This document shows, piece by piece, positions 10,190 through 19,107 of a stretch of DNA of 64,000 nucleotides (position 1 is the first letter of the stretch; each line of letters begins with the position of its first letter). The notes below the pieces were generated by a model. It was not told the origin of the DNA and searched no databases. It saw nothing but the letters and a program-made list of their open reading frames with translations. A program made the position numbers and the translations under genes. Source of the DNA: Ureibacillus sp. FSL W7-1570 (lineage in GTDB: Bacteria; Bacillota; Bacilli; Bacillales_A; Planococcaceae); the NCBI RefSeq assembly GCF_038593265.1, contig NZ_CP151979.1, positions 1,302,001 through 1,366,000 on the forward strand. The letters are read 5' to 3'.

Positions 10190-11041
10190 TTAAATATGGA
10201 GTGCACTGGAAATCTTCGTTTCAAATTGTTTTTGCAATTTGCGGGTCCATTCTCCCACGTTTCCTCCGTTGATCGGCTTTCCGTCTATTTCAATCACCGG
10301 AGTAATCTCTGAAGTTGTACTTGTAACGAATAATTCATCCATTTTCAACGCTTCATACGTTGTAAAAGGAATTTCCTTTACCGTCATGTTGATCTCTTCC
10401 GCACAAGCGATTACCACATCCCGCGTAATGCCTTTCAAAATAAGGTTGTTGGCAGGGTGCGTATACAAAATCCCATCTTTTACGCCAAAAACATTAGTGG
10501 AAGAACCTTCTGTCACCGTATTATTGCGGTGCAAGATCGCCTCATAACATCCTTTTTCATGGGCTTCTTGTTTAGCCAGTACAGCTCCAAGCAAGTTCAA
10601 TGTTTTTATATCGCAACGCAGCCAGCGGATATCTTCCACAAAAGTCGCTTTTACACCTTTTTCGAGATTTTCCAATGGCCGAGGATTTTCTCTTGTATAT
10701 GCAATTAAAACAGGTTTTACATTACCTTCAGGAAATTGGTGCGTTCTCGGAGAAACGCCCCGGGTGATTTGAAAATAAATATGTCCTGTTCCCAATTCAT
10801 TTTTTTCCACTAATTCTTTCAATAATTGATGAAGCTGCTCTTTCGTATATGGTATCGAAATCCGGATCTTCTCTGCCGAAGAATAGAACCGATCGATATG
10901 CTCGTTTACTGTAAACATTTCGCCGTTGTATACTTTCACAACTTCATAGACACCGTCACCGAACTGATAGCCTCGGTCTTCTTTATCAATGATAACTTCC
11001 TCGTCTTTCACTATTTTGTCATTCCACAACGTAAATCCCAT
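10190..11041 (-). CDS. dat: D-amino-acid transaminase
   Basis: 283-residue fold-type IV PLP aminotransferase that interconverts D-alanine and D-glutamate with their keto acids, supplying D-amino acids for peptidoglycan. Family features: EDRGYQFGDGVYEVVKVYNG at the N-terminus, the PLP lysine in GAVLAKQEAHEKG (about residue 146), TEGSSTNVF and LILKGITRDVV. ATG at 11041 follows GAAGGAAG. Length matches characterised Bacillus enzymes. It follows pepV by 13 bases and is probably in one transcript, a dipeptidase/transaminase pairing also seen in other Bacillales. Confidence 0.95.
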   Translation of the reverse strand: MGFTLWNDKIVKDEEVIIDKEDRGYQFGDGVYEVVKVYNGEMFTVNEHIDRFYSSAEKIRISIPYTKEQLHQLLKELVEKNELGTGHIYFQITRGVSPRTHQFPEGNVKPVLIAYTRENPRPLENLEKGVKATFVEDIRWLRCDIKTLNLLGAVLAKQEAHEKGCYEAILHRNNTVTEGSSTNVFGVKDGILYTHPANNLILKGITRDVVIACAEEINMTVKEIPFTTYEALKMDELFVTSTTSEITPVIEIDGKPINGGNVGEWTRKLQKQFETKISSALHI

Positions 11042-11054
11042 TTTCCCACTTCCT

Positions 11055-12446
11055 TCATTTTTTGCATGCTAATTCAACAATGGCCTCTGCATAGATTGCA
11101 GCAGCTTTGACCAAGTTGTCGATGACAACATACTCATCTTTTTGATGAGCCACATCTGGTTCTCCAGGAAATAAACTGCCGAATGCCACCCCTTTTTTCA
11201 ACGCTCTGGCATAAGTGCCTCCACCGGTTGATAACGGTTTTGTGTCATCATTTGTATAACGGCGATAAACATTCAACAATGTTTGGATCAATTCATCGTC
11301 TTCCGGAATGTAATGGGGCTCCGAGTTCGACACGACATTTAAAGCAAAAGGATATTTCGCCAAATTCTCCTGGGCCATCCGCATTTTTTCTTCATACGGA
11401 TAGGTCACGGAGTATCGCATGCTGACAATGATGTTTCCTCCGTTTTCCAAATCAAAAGTAACAATTCCCGCATTCAATGTCGTTGGTCCTGACATTTCAT
11501 CAGCATAATCAAGACCTAGGGCTTTCCCATATACATCGCTAAAAACATCGTCCAGAAAGGAAACGAACGCTTTGCTTGCCTCCGTTGTTAAGAGGAGATT
11601 CAAAAATTGGGCAAGGATGACCGCCGCGTTTTTTCCCTTTTCCGGTTCCATTGCATGGGCAGATTTTCCTGTTACGGATATTATAACCCTATCTCCCTCC
11701 CGATTGAAAGCCACTTCTTCATCGTACTGTCTAAAATATTGATGGAACTTTTCCTCAAATCCGGAGGGAACATTTTTTAATACCGCTTCTGCAAAATCCG
11801 GAACCATATTGTTCCGGTTTCCCGCTTTAAATGAAAGGAGCTGTTCATCCTGGGACAATGGGCTTGTTTGGGAAAATTCAAGCAATGCAATCCCCTTTTC
11901 CGCATTGATCAGCGGAAAATCCGCATCCGGAGCGAACCCGATGCCAGGCATTTCTTCTTTTTGAAAGTAATGTTCCACGCATCGGAAGCCGGATTCTTCA
12001 TCGGTGCCGATGATCATGCGCACCCGTTTTGAAAGAGGAATGCCTGCATCTCTGACCATTTTCATCGCAAGATAGGCAGCCATCGTCGGCCCTTTATCAT
12101 CAATGGCACCGCGGCCATATAACTTTCCGTCCTTCACTGTTCCTTCAAAAGGAGGATATGTCCAATTTCCTCCCGCAGGCACCACATCCACATGACAAAG
12201 GATGCCAAGGATGTCTTCCCCTTCCCCCATTTCGATATGACCGGCATAATGATCCACATTTTTCACTTGAAATCCATCCTTCGATGCTGTCGAAAGCATC
12301 CACTCCAGCGCTTTCTTCGGACCTTCTCCAAAAGGGGCATCTTCCCTTGCGTTCTCTTCGTCCAATACACTTTCAATTTGAATCAGTTGTTTCAACCCTT
12401 GAATCAATTCATTCTTTCTCTCTTCCGCCATAGCTAAAAAATTCAT
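11055..12446 (-). CDS. pepV: Dipeptidase PepV (M20 family)
   Basis: 463-residue zinc dipeptidase of the M20/PepV type, cytoplasmic, acting on a broad range of dipeptides. Metal-site motifs: LCHVDVVPAG (His, Asp), YGRGAIDDKGP (bridging Asp), GTDEESGFRC (general base Glu and ligand) and the C-terminal STGGGTYARAL. The start at 12446 (MNFLAMAEERKNEL) has GAGGTG six bases upstream; the upstream ATG at 12473 would place this site inside the gene. Confidence 0.93.
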   Translation of the reverse strand: MNFLAMAEERKNELIQGLKQLIQIESVLDEENAREDAPFGEGPKKALEWMLSTASKDGFQVKNVDHYAGHIEMGEGEDILGILCHVDVVPAGGNWTYPPFEGTVKDGKLYGRGAIDDKGPTMAAYLAMKMVRDAGIPLSKRVRMIIGTDEESGFRCVEHYFQKEEMPGIGFAPDADFPLINAEKGIALLEFSQTSPLSQDEQLLSFKAGNRNNMVPDFAEAVLKNVPSGFEEKFHQYFRQYDEEVAFNREGDRVIISVTGKSAHAMEPEKGKNAAVILAQFLNLLLTTEASKAFVSFLDDVFSDVYGKALGLDYADEMSGPTTLNAGIVTFDLENGGNIIVSMRYSVTYPYEEKMRMAQENLAKYPFALNVVSNSEPHYIPEDDELIQTLLNVYRRYTNDDTKPLSTGGGTYARALKKGVAFGSLFPGEPDVAHQKDEYVVIDNLVKAAAIYAEAIVELACKK

Positions 12447-12515
12447 GTTTTTCACCTCTTCATGCAATTTCAATTCAATCTTCTTTAAAGAAAATTGAAA
12501 AATATAAATGTATAG

Positions 12516-12545
12516 TTGACATTATGGGAACGTATCCTATATAAT
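12516..12545 (+). promoter_or_regulatory. Sigma-A promoter of ytzE
   Basis: TTGACA (12516-12521), 18-base spacer, TATAAT (12540-12545). This implies a leader of about 185 bases before ytzE. Confidence 0.8.
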
Positions 12546-12606
12546 AAACGGAAATTTTATCATTTAGAATTGTGGAAAAATTAATAGTTTATTGCTATAA
12601 TGAGTC

Positions 12607-12636
12607 TGTCAAAAGAATTTTTTGACAAAAAATTCT
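12607..12636. promoter_or_regulatory. Overlapping palindromes in the ytzE leader
   Basis: Two overlapping dyads: TGTCAAAA / TTTTGACA with a five-base centre (12607-12627), and a 23-base palindrome with perfect 11-base arms AGAATTTTTTG / CAAAAAATTCT around one A (12614-12636). There is no U-run, so a terminator is unlikely. A regulator-binding site is possible; the binding protein is unknown. Confidence 0.5.
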
Positions 12637-12738
12637 GATAAAGGGGATGTCTAGGGCAGAAATTTAGACCTCTCATTCATAGTTAGTCGTCCGCTAGTCT
12701 TTGCCATGTGAATCAAGATGAAGGAGTGGTTCATTTAA

Positions 12739-12960
12739 ATGAAACCCGCGACAGACAGAATGCTGACACGCATTAAAGACGTGTATTTGTACATTCTTGA
12801 GAATGGTACAGTCACTACACAGGATTTGGTTGAAGAATTCAACATCACTCCTCGCACCATTCAAAGAGATTTGAATGTGTTAGCCTTTAACAACTTGGTG
12901 GAAAGCCCAAGTAGAGGCAAATGGACAACGACGAAGAAGAAAGTGAAGTTATCATCATAG
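12739..12960 (+). CDS. ytzE: Small DeoR-type HTH regulator YtzE
   Basis: 73-residue stand-alone DeoR-type winged helix-turn-helix: DRMLTRIKDVYLYILENGT, then recognition helix region VEEFNITPRTIQRDLNVL and a basic C-terminus. No sugar-phosphate sensor domain follows, as in B. subtilis YtzE (about 74 residues). ATG after AAGGAGTGG. Targets unknown. The palindromes in its own leader make autoregulation conceivable, but that is inference. Confidence 0.9.
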   Translation: MKPATDRMLTRIKDVYLYILENGTVTTQDLVEEFNITPRTIQRDLNVLAFNNLVESPSRGKWTTTKKKVKLSS

Positions 12961-13006
12961 AGATAGATTGAATACCATATGCCGACTTTGCATATAGAAT
13001 GTGAAC

Positions 13007-13037
13007 GAGTGACCTTATGACGAGGTCACTCTTTTTT
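13007..13037 (+). terminator. Intrinsic terminator of ytzE
   Basis: GAGTGACCT pairs with AGGTCACTC across seven bases, followed by TTTTTT on the plus strand. It overlaps the last codons of the convergent pseudouridine synthase gene. Confidence 0.9.
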
Positions 13038-13751
13038 GGAACCATATTCTTTCAATGCCTTCAATTCTTCATCGGACAACTCCCGATATTCTCCATACTT
13101 TAATGTTGGATCCAACACCAGGTTTGCCATCGATAACCGTTTCAGAAAAACCACCTTTTTGTTTACCGCTTCGAACATCCTCTTTACTTGATGGAATTTT
13201 CCTTCATAAATCGTCAATTCAATTTCTGACGTATCTCCGTATTTAATGATCTTCAATTCTCCCGGCTTTGTCATCGTGCCATCATCCAGAACGATTCCTC
13301 TTGCAAAGGCCTTTACGTCTTCTTCGGTCACTTTGCCATCAATCTTCGCATAGTAAGTTTTCGGGACATGTTTTTTGGGTGACAACAGTTGATGGGCCAG
13401 ATCACCGTCGTTCGTTAAAAGCAACAGCCCCACGGTATCTTTATCCAGTCGGCCGACAGGAAAAGGATGATAATGTCTCAGGAGGGGACTCAATAAATCA
13501 ATGACCGTCCTTTCCCGCAGATCCTCCGTTGCCGAAATGACCCCTTTTGGTTTATTCAGCATGATATAAATAAATTCTTTGTAATCCAATCTTTCCCCGA
13601 ATACATGGATTTCCTGCCGCTCCGGGTCGACATGCATGGACGGGTCTTTCACCACTTTTCCGTCCACGGTCACCTGTTCTTTTTTTAACAACTGTTTTAC
13701 CTCTTTTCGGGAACCGTATCCCGAATTGGCGAGTAGCTTATCTAAACGCAT
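13026..13751 (-). CDS. RsuA-type rRNA pseudouridine synthase
   Basis: 241 residues: an N-terminal S4 RNA-binding domain (MRLDKLLANSGYGSRKEVKQLL, residues 1-60) and an RsuA/RluB-type catalytic domain with KPKGVISATED and PVGRLDKDTVGLLLLTND (catalytic Asp in GRLDKDT). It isomerises a uridine in rRNA, by family most likely 16S U516. It corresponds to B. subtilis YtzG by size and by lying next to ytgP. It starts 14 bases after the ytgP stop codon. Confidence 0.9.
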   Translation of the reverse strand: MRLDKLLANSGYGSRKEVKQLLKKEQVTVDGKVVKDPSMHVDPERQEIHVFGERLDYKEFIYIMLNKPKGVISATEDLRERTVIDLLSPLLRHYHPFPVGRLDKDTVGLLLLTNDGDLAHQLLSPKKHVPKTYYAKIDGKVTEEDVKAFARGIVLDDGTMTKPGELKIIKYGDTSEIELTIYEGKFHQVKRMFEAVNKKVVFLKRLSMANLVLDPTLKYGEYRELSDEELKALKEYGSKKE

Positions 13752-13765
13752 TTAATCAACGACAC

Positions 13766-15379
13766 CTACTTTAATCCGAATTTCCCTGCAATCCGGGAAA
13801 TCCGTCCTCCTAATAATTTTTGGGCAAGGCCGATTTTGAAACTTATCAAGGCATATACATATACGCCGACTCCAACACAAATCAATGCAACGACAAGGCT
13901 GGAAAATTTGCTTTCCACCGGTCCGATCAACAATAAAATTCCTTTATGGACAAGCAACACGGCTGCGGACATGATGGCCGTCAAAATAACGATCAGCAAA
14001 ATGCGTCTTACCACCATTTTCGATTTGTAATTCAACACTTTCTTTAAAACCAAGAGATTGATCACGATTGAAACCGTATATCCGATCGCCGTCGAAAGGA
14101 TCGCACCATTCGCCTGCATCGCTTCAATGAGCGGTGTATTGAGCATCAACTTGACAAGAATTCCTGTCAACAAACTGAATACAATCCATTTTTGATAATC
14201 GATTCCTTGAAGAAGCGCTGCCGTTACCTGGAATAATGCGAATAAAACGGCTACAGGCGCATAATGGGCGAGCACCTTCGCCCCCATCTCACTTTCCTCA
14301 TACAAAAGGAAATAAATTTCATGGGACAATAACGTAATTCCAATCGCGGCAGGCAATGTAATGAAAAATAAAATTTGATACGACTTATCCATCGCCTCTT
14401 TCAATGATTGAAATTCACCGTTGTTAAAATATTTCGTGATTGTTGGAACAAGGGCCAAAGATAAGCTGGTTGCCAGCATGACAGGAATAATGACCACTTT
14501 GTGGGTCGTAAAGTTGACCATGCTCAAATATAAGTCTGAGACTTCCGACATGCCAATATTCTTCATGGCATTATTAAAAGTCAACATATCGACCAGTTGG
14601 AACAAGGGATTCGCAATGCCGACGAAAATCATCGGGATTGAATATTGTATCACTTCCCAATAGATTTCCCTCAACTTGATGTCAGAGTTTCCTTTACTTT
14701 GGCTTCGCAATTCATTCATTTGCGGGCGGTATTTTTTCCAAAAATAATATAGTACGAGAAGCCCGCCAACCGCTCCAATAAAGGCGGCGAATACCGATAA
14801 TGCAATCGCCGTTTCGGCACTGCCCTTTAAAAGGATCATCACGGTAAAGGAGGCGCCAAGCAGGAAGACGATTCGCACAATTTGTTCCACGAGTTGGGAG
14901 TACGCGGTAGGTTCCATGATTCCGTACCCCTGGAAGAAACCTCTCCATAAACTCATAAACGGAACGACAATCAGCGCATAGCTGACCCAGCGAATGACGG
15001 AAGCCACCTGTTCAACGGAAAAGGCTTGATCTTTGCTTCGGATCACGATTTCCGCGATCGGTGTCGCCAGCAAGTTTAAGAGTAAAAAGGTCAAAAATCC
15101 TGTGATCAGCATCGTAAGGAGCCCTGATTTTAACAATCTCCTTCCAGCCGCATAATCCCCCATGGAATTATACTTCGATACAAACTTCGATACCGCTACA
15201 GGTGCACCGGAAATGGCCAGTGACAGCATGATGGTATAAGGAATATATGCATATTGGTAAAGAATGACGTTATCACTTCCAACGATCGCATAAAATGGAA
15301 AGACATAGATTAATCCAAGGACTTTGGATAAAAACATTCCAATTGTTAAAATCGCTGTACCTTTCATTAAAGAGGACAT
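13766..15379 (-). CDS. ytgP: MATE/MVF-like polysaccharide flippase YtgP
   Basis: 537-residue membrane protein with about 14 hydrophobic segments, of the polysaccharide biosynthesis/Wzx-MurJ (MOP) superfamily and close to B. subtilis YtgP (about 544 residues). Family members flip lipid-linked cell-wall precursors; YtgP has been linked to lipid II flipping, so a role in peptidoglycan export is likely. The N-terminal MSSLMKGTAILTIGMFLSKVLGLIYV is typical. ATG at 15379 with a modest GGATG site. It is the first gene of a pair with the pseudouridine synthase. Confidence 0.9.
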   Translation of the reverse strand: MSSLMKGTAILTIGMFLSKVLGLIYVFPFYAIVGSDNVILYQYAYIPYTIMLSLAISGAPVAVSKFVSKYNSMGDYAAGRRLLKSGLLTMLITGFLTFLLLNLLATPIAEIVIRSKDQAFSVEQVASVIRWVSYALIVVPFMSLWRGFFQGYGIMEPTAYSQLVEQIVRIVFLLGASFTVMILLKGSAETAIALSVFAAFIGAVGGLLVLYYFWKKYRPQMNELRSQSKGNSDIKLREIYWEVIQYSIPMIFVGIANPLFQLVDMLTFNNAMKNIGMSEVSDLYLSMVNFTTHKVVIIPVMLATSLSLALVPTITKYFNNGEFQSLKEAMDKSYQILFFITLPAAIGITLLSHEIYFLLYEESEMGAKVLAHYAPVAVLFALFQVTAALLQGIDYQKWIVFSLLTGILVKLMLNTPLIEAMQANGAILSTAIGYTVSIVINLLVLKKVLNYKSKMVVRRILLIVILTAIMSAAVLLVHKGILLLIGPVESKFSSLVVALICVGVGVYVYALISFKIGLAQKLLGGRISRIAGKFGLK

Positions 15380-15472
15380 TCAATTCATCCATTCTATTAA
15401 GTTTTTTGGAATATGCATTTTTTCATTTAAGAACGGTTCGATGGACAAATAGGTTCTAAAATTTTGTGCAAC

Positions 15473-15510
15473 AAAAATAAGCACTACCTCCAAATGCAGA
15501 GATAGTCCTT
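15473..15510 (-). terminator. Probable asnB terminator
   Basis: On the minus strand ACTATCTC pairs with GAGGTAGT around an eight-base loop and is followed by GCTTATTTTTG. It lies about 80 bases past the asnB stop codon. Confidence 0.6.
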
Positions 15511-15544
15511 TTAAAATCATTGCGGGTTTTTCCGTGGAATCGCA

Positions 15545-15581
15545 CCGGTTTTCAACAACATTGAAAACCGGCACTTTTTTT
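15545..15581 (+). terminator. Terminator-like hairpin pointing against asnB
   Basis: CCGGTTTTCAA and TTGAAAACCGG form an 11-base perfect stem, followed on the plus strand by CACTTTTTTT. The orientation would stop plus-strand transcription running into asnB. No plus-strand gene lies immediately upstream. Confidence 0.5.
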
Positions 15582-15584
15582 GAA

Positions 15585-17438
15585 TTATTTCATATCAACG
15601 AAGAAACGTTTATACCATACAAGGAACACATATACAGTCCAGATGTATCTTGCATAGTTTGCCCGTTGATGATAATGGTCATCCAAATACTTCACCAATT
15701 GGTCCGTATTGAAAAATTCCTTCGCATAATCGGATTGGAACGCTTCTTTTACTAAATTATAATACTTTTCTTCCCGAAGCCAATGGCGAATCGGTACAGG
15801 GAATCCAAGTTTTTTCCGTTTTGCCCATTCTTCAGGCAACTCTTTAAGGGCAGCCAGTCTCAATGCGTATTTTGTATCTTTTTCGTTGACGCGATATTGT
15901 GTCGGAATGTTTTTGGCAAGTTCCATCACCTTTTTATCCAAAAACGGCACGCGCAATTCAAGGGAATGGGCCATGCTCATTTTGTCCGCTTTTAATAGAA
16001 TATCCCCTGGCAACCATAGGTTTAAATCCAAATATTGCATTTTTGTCACGTCATCTTCATAAGGGACTTCCGAATAAATCGGTTTTGTGATGGAATGCAC
16101 ACTTGGGCCGCTGCGGTAAGCCGGTTTCAATACATTCAATGCATCTTCTTCATCCCATACGACCGCTTCGCCGATAAAGCGTTCTTCGATCGTTTGTCCA
16201 CCTTTGACAAGGAAGTTTGTATATTTATTTTTCGGCAGTTTCTTTGCGATGCTTGCGATGAGTTTTCTTAATCCGAACGGAATTTTTTCATAGGCTTCCA
16301 TCCGTTTGGAAGGCTGATACCACTCATATCCGCCGAAAATTTCGTCGGCCCCTTCACCGGATAATACAACGGTTACATCTTTGCTCGCCAATTCGCATAA
16401 GAAATAAAGCGGTACGGATGATGGATTGGATTGGGGTTCATCCATATGCCATTGAATCGTAGGCAGTTTTTCGAACACTTCATCGGCGCTTACGTAAGTC
16501 CGTTTATTTTCGATATTCAAAATGTCGGACAATTCTTTTGCATGATCCGTTTCATTGAACATTTTTTCATAGTTTTTAAATCCGACAGAGAAGGAGTTGT
16601 TTGGACGCAAAAGGGCTGTAACATAGCTTGAGTCAATTCCTCCCGATAAGAAAGAACCGACTTTTACATCGCTGATTTTGTGGGCTTCAACGGACTCTTT
16701 CACCGTTTTGCGGATTTCTTCCACATAGTATTCAAGGGTGTTGTCTTTCGCATGATATTTTTTATCCCAATACTTTTCCATTTTGGAAATTTTGCCGTCC
16801 CGGATAATCATGTAATGGGCCGGACGCAATTTATAAACGCCTTTAAAAAACGTTTCGTCCATTGCGGAATATTGGAATGTCAAATACGGACGCAACGCAT
16901 CTTTGTTCATTTCTTTAATAAAAGCCGGGTGAGGTAAAAAAGATTTGATTTCGGATCCGAAAATGAATGTATTGTCTTTTGTATGGTTTGTGTAATATAA
17001 AGGTTTGATTCCAAAACCGTCCCGGGCAAGCATCATTTGATTGCGGTTCTTGTCCCAAATGCAAAAAGCGAACATGCCGCGCAATTGTTTGACAAATTCT
17101 TCTCCGTATTCCATGTAGCTATAAATGAGCACTTCACTGTCGGATCTTGTTTTAAAATTATATCCTTTTTCAATCAATGTTTCCCGCAACTCTTGGAAAT
17201 TGTAGATTTCCCCGTTAAAAACCAACACGATGCTTCCATCTTCGCTATAAAGAGGTTGGTTCGCCGCATCGGACAAATCGATGATGCTTAACCGGCGAAA
17301 TCCAAGGGACACTTTCTCATCCACGTGCTTGCCGCCGCTGTCCGGACCCCTATGGATAATTGTATCCATCATGCGTTCAATTGTTTCGTGATGATCTATT
17401 TCTTCTGTTCCATGTATATATCCAATAAATCCACACAT
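15585..17438 (-). CDS. asnB: Asparagine synthetase (glutamine-hydrolysing)
   Basis: 617-residue class B asparagine synthetase making asparagine from aspartate, ATP and glutamine. The N-terminal glutaminase domain begins MCGFIGYIHG with the nucleophile Cys2 and continues IIHRGPDSGG, FNGEIYNFQELR and SDSEVL. The synthetase domain shows the PP-loop SFLSGGIDSSYV (about residue 255), VLSGEGADEIFGGY, GDILLKADKMSMAHSLE and KKLGFPVPIRHWL. ATG at 17438 with AGAGGCG upstream. It is a single gene, divergent from ytfP. It could equally be called asnO; the paralogue cannot be fixed from sequence alone. Confidence 0.93.
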   Translation of the reverse strand: MCGFIGYIHGTEEIDHHETIERMMDTIIHRGPDSGGKHVDEKVSLGFRRLSIIDLSDAANQPLYSEDGSIVLVFNGEIYNFQELRETLIEKGYNFKTRSDSEVLIYSYMEYGEEFVKQLRGMFAFCIWDKNRNQMMLARDGFGIKPLYYTNHTKDNTFIFGSEIKSFLPHPAFIKEMNKDALRPYLTFQYSAMDETFFKGVYKLRPAHYMIIRDGKISKMEKYWDKKYHAKDNTLEYYVEEIRKTVKESVEAHKISDVKVGSFLSGGIDSSYVTALLRPNNSFSVGFKNYEKMFNETDHAKELSDILNIENKRTYVSADEVFEKLPTIQWHMDEPQSNPSSVPLYFLCELASKDVTVVLSGEGADEIFGGYEWYQPSKRMEAYEKIPFGLRKLIASIAKKLPKNKYTNFLVKGGQTIEERFIGEAVVWDEEDALNVLKPAYRSGPSVHSITKPIYSEVPYEDDVTKMQYLDLNLWLPGDILLKADKMSMAHSLELRVPFLDKKVMELAKNIPTQYRVNEKDTKYALRLAALKELPEEWAKRKKLGFPVPIRHWLREEKYYNLVKEAFQSDYAKEFFNTDQLVKYLDDHYHQRANYARYIWTVYVFLVWYKRFFVDMK

Positions 17439-17716
17439 ATTTTTTCGCCTCTACTTTCTGCATAACAAGAATATTTTATCAGAAATTTTTCCGTAATCAT
17501 ACCGAATTATGATTATAAAACGATTCATTTCAAGATTCAATGAATCTTCTCAATTGTACTAAACTGGACAGAACTATACAATTTTCCTATGAAATCAGTT
17601 TTTCTAGATTCTCAATTTTTAAGCATCCCTTTGCCTGAATGAAAGAATTTTTTCTTTCCCCCTTCTTCTGTGTATAATATGGTCAGAATAAAACTAGACG
17701 AAAGAGAGAATCAATT

Positions 17717-18979
17717 ATGTACGATTGCATAGTGATCGGCGGAGGGCCGTCCGGACTCATGGCGGCCATTGCGGCGGGAGAACAAAAGAAGAACGTATTG
17801 TTGATCGAAAAAGGCAACAAACTCGGAAGAAAACTTGCCATATCCGGAGGCGGCCGCTGCAATGTGACAAACCGTTTGCCGGTGGATGAAATCATCAAAC
17901 ATATACCAGGCAATGGCCGATTCCTTTATAGCGCCTTTTCCATTTTCAACAATGAAGACATCATCCTGTTTTTTGAACGTTTGGGTGTGCCTCTGAAGGA
18001 AGAAGACCATGGACGCATGTTTCCGGTTTCCAATCGCGCCCAGGATGTGGTGGATGCCTTGACGAAAGAATTGAAACGTTTGAATGTGGAAATCCGGTTG
18101 CAAACAGCGGTGAGCAAATTGTTGATGGATGATGAGAAAGTGTTGGGGGTTCGTCTTCAGGATGGTTCTGAAATCCGCAGTAAAACGGTTATTTTAGCGG
18201 TTGGAGGAAAAGCGGTGCCACAAACGGGATCCACCGGGGACGGTTATGCTTGGGCTGAACGGGCTGGCCATACAGTGACGGAACTGTATCCAACGGAAGT
18301 TCCCATTACCTCGAAAGAACCGTTTATTCAATCCCGACAGTTGCAAGGGTTGGCATTAAGGGATGTGGCGGTTTCCGTATTGAATAAAAAAGGAAAACCG
18401 GTTGTAACCCATCAAATGGACATGCTCTTTACCCATTTTGGTCTAAGCGGGCCCGCCATATTGCGTTGCAGCCAATTTGCCGTAAAAGAAATGAAAAAAA
18501 ATGGCGGTGCGCCTGTCCAAATCCGTATCCAAACATTGACGGAATTCAACGAAGAAACCTGCTTCCAATATTTGAACCAGCTCGTAAAAAAAGAACCGAA
18601 AAAATCGGTGAAAAATTTATTCAAGCTTTTGGCGCCCGAAAGATGGTTATTATTTTTACTTGGGAGATGCGGAATAGACCCATCCAAACCTTGCGCGAAA
18701 GTCTCCCAGGAACATTTACGAAAACTGGCCCATGAATTGATTGCCTTTACGATGGATGTACATGGGACGCTGCCGTTGGAAAAAGCCTTTGTCACTGGCG
18801 GCGGGGTGTCGATCAAGGAGATCGATCCTAAAACAATGGCTTCCAAGAAAAAGAAAGGATTATATTTTTGCGGTGAAATATTGGATATCCACGGCTACAC
18901 CGGGGGATTCAACATCACAAGCGCCCTTGTGACCGGCCGTATTGCAGGAATGAATGCGGGAAAGGAAAGCAGTCATTAA
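17717..18979 (+). CDS. ytfP: HI0933-family NAD(P)/FAD-dependent oxidoreductase YtfP
   Basis: 420-residue flavoprotein of the HI0933/YhiN (BaiN-like) family. An FAD dinucleotide fold starts at the first codon ([18 protein letters not shown]), followed by [16 protein letters not shown] and the C-terminal [20 protein letters not shown], which closes the FAD site. The physiological substrate is unknown. ATG after AAAGAGAGAATCA. A TATAAT at 17673-17678 may be its -10. The 17439-17716 interval to asnB holds promoters only, as far as I can see. Confidence 0.9.
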   Translation: MYDCIVIGGGPSGLMAAIAAGEQKKNVLLIEKGNKLGRKLAISGGGRCNVTNRLPVDEIIKHIPGNGRFLYSAFSIFNNEDIILFFERLGVPLKEEDHGRMFPVSNRAQDVVDALTKELKRLNVEIRLQTAVSKLLMDDEKVLGVRLQDGSEIRSKTVILAVGGKAVPQTGSTGDGYAWAERAGHTVTELYPTEVPITSKEPFIQSRQLQGLALRDVAVSVLNKKGKPVVTHQMDMLFTHFGLSGPAILRCSQFAVKEMKKNGGAPVQIRIQTLTEFNEETCFQYLNQLVKKEPKKSVKNLFKLLAPERWLLFLLGRCGIDPSKPCAKVSQEHLRKLAHELIAFTMDVHGTLPLEKAFVTGGGVSIKEIDPKTMASKKKKGLYFCGEILDIHGYTGGFNITSALVTGRIAGMNAGKESSH

Positions 18980-19094
18980 AAAAGCTTCCGCCATGTCAAT
19001 TTCCAAGGGGTTTTTATTTATAAACAACATGGCGAATACATGAATTGACGCAAAAAGCAGGAAAATCGAATCCCTTTCATGACATGGCAGAAGC
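18978..19094 (-). terminator. Long inverted repeat with U-run after cysI
   Basis: Arms at 18984-18998 (GCTTCCGCCATGTCA) and 19080-19094 (TGACATGGCAGAAGC) pair with one mismatch around about 81 bases; further complementary patches lie inside. On the minus strand the distal arm is followed by TTTTTT, so it could end the cysI transcript. The loop is unusually long for an intrinsic terminator. Confidence 0.5.
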
Positions 19095-19107
19095 GATATT
19101 AAGTTGA

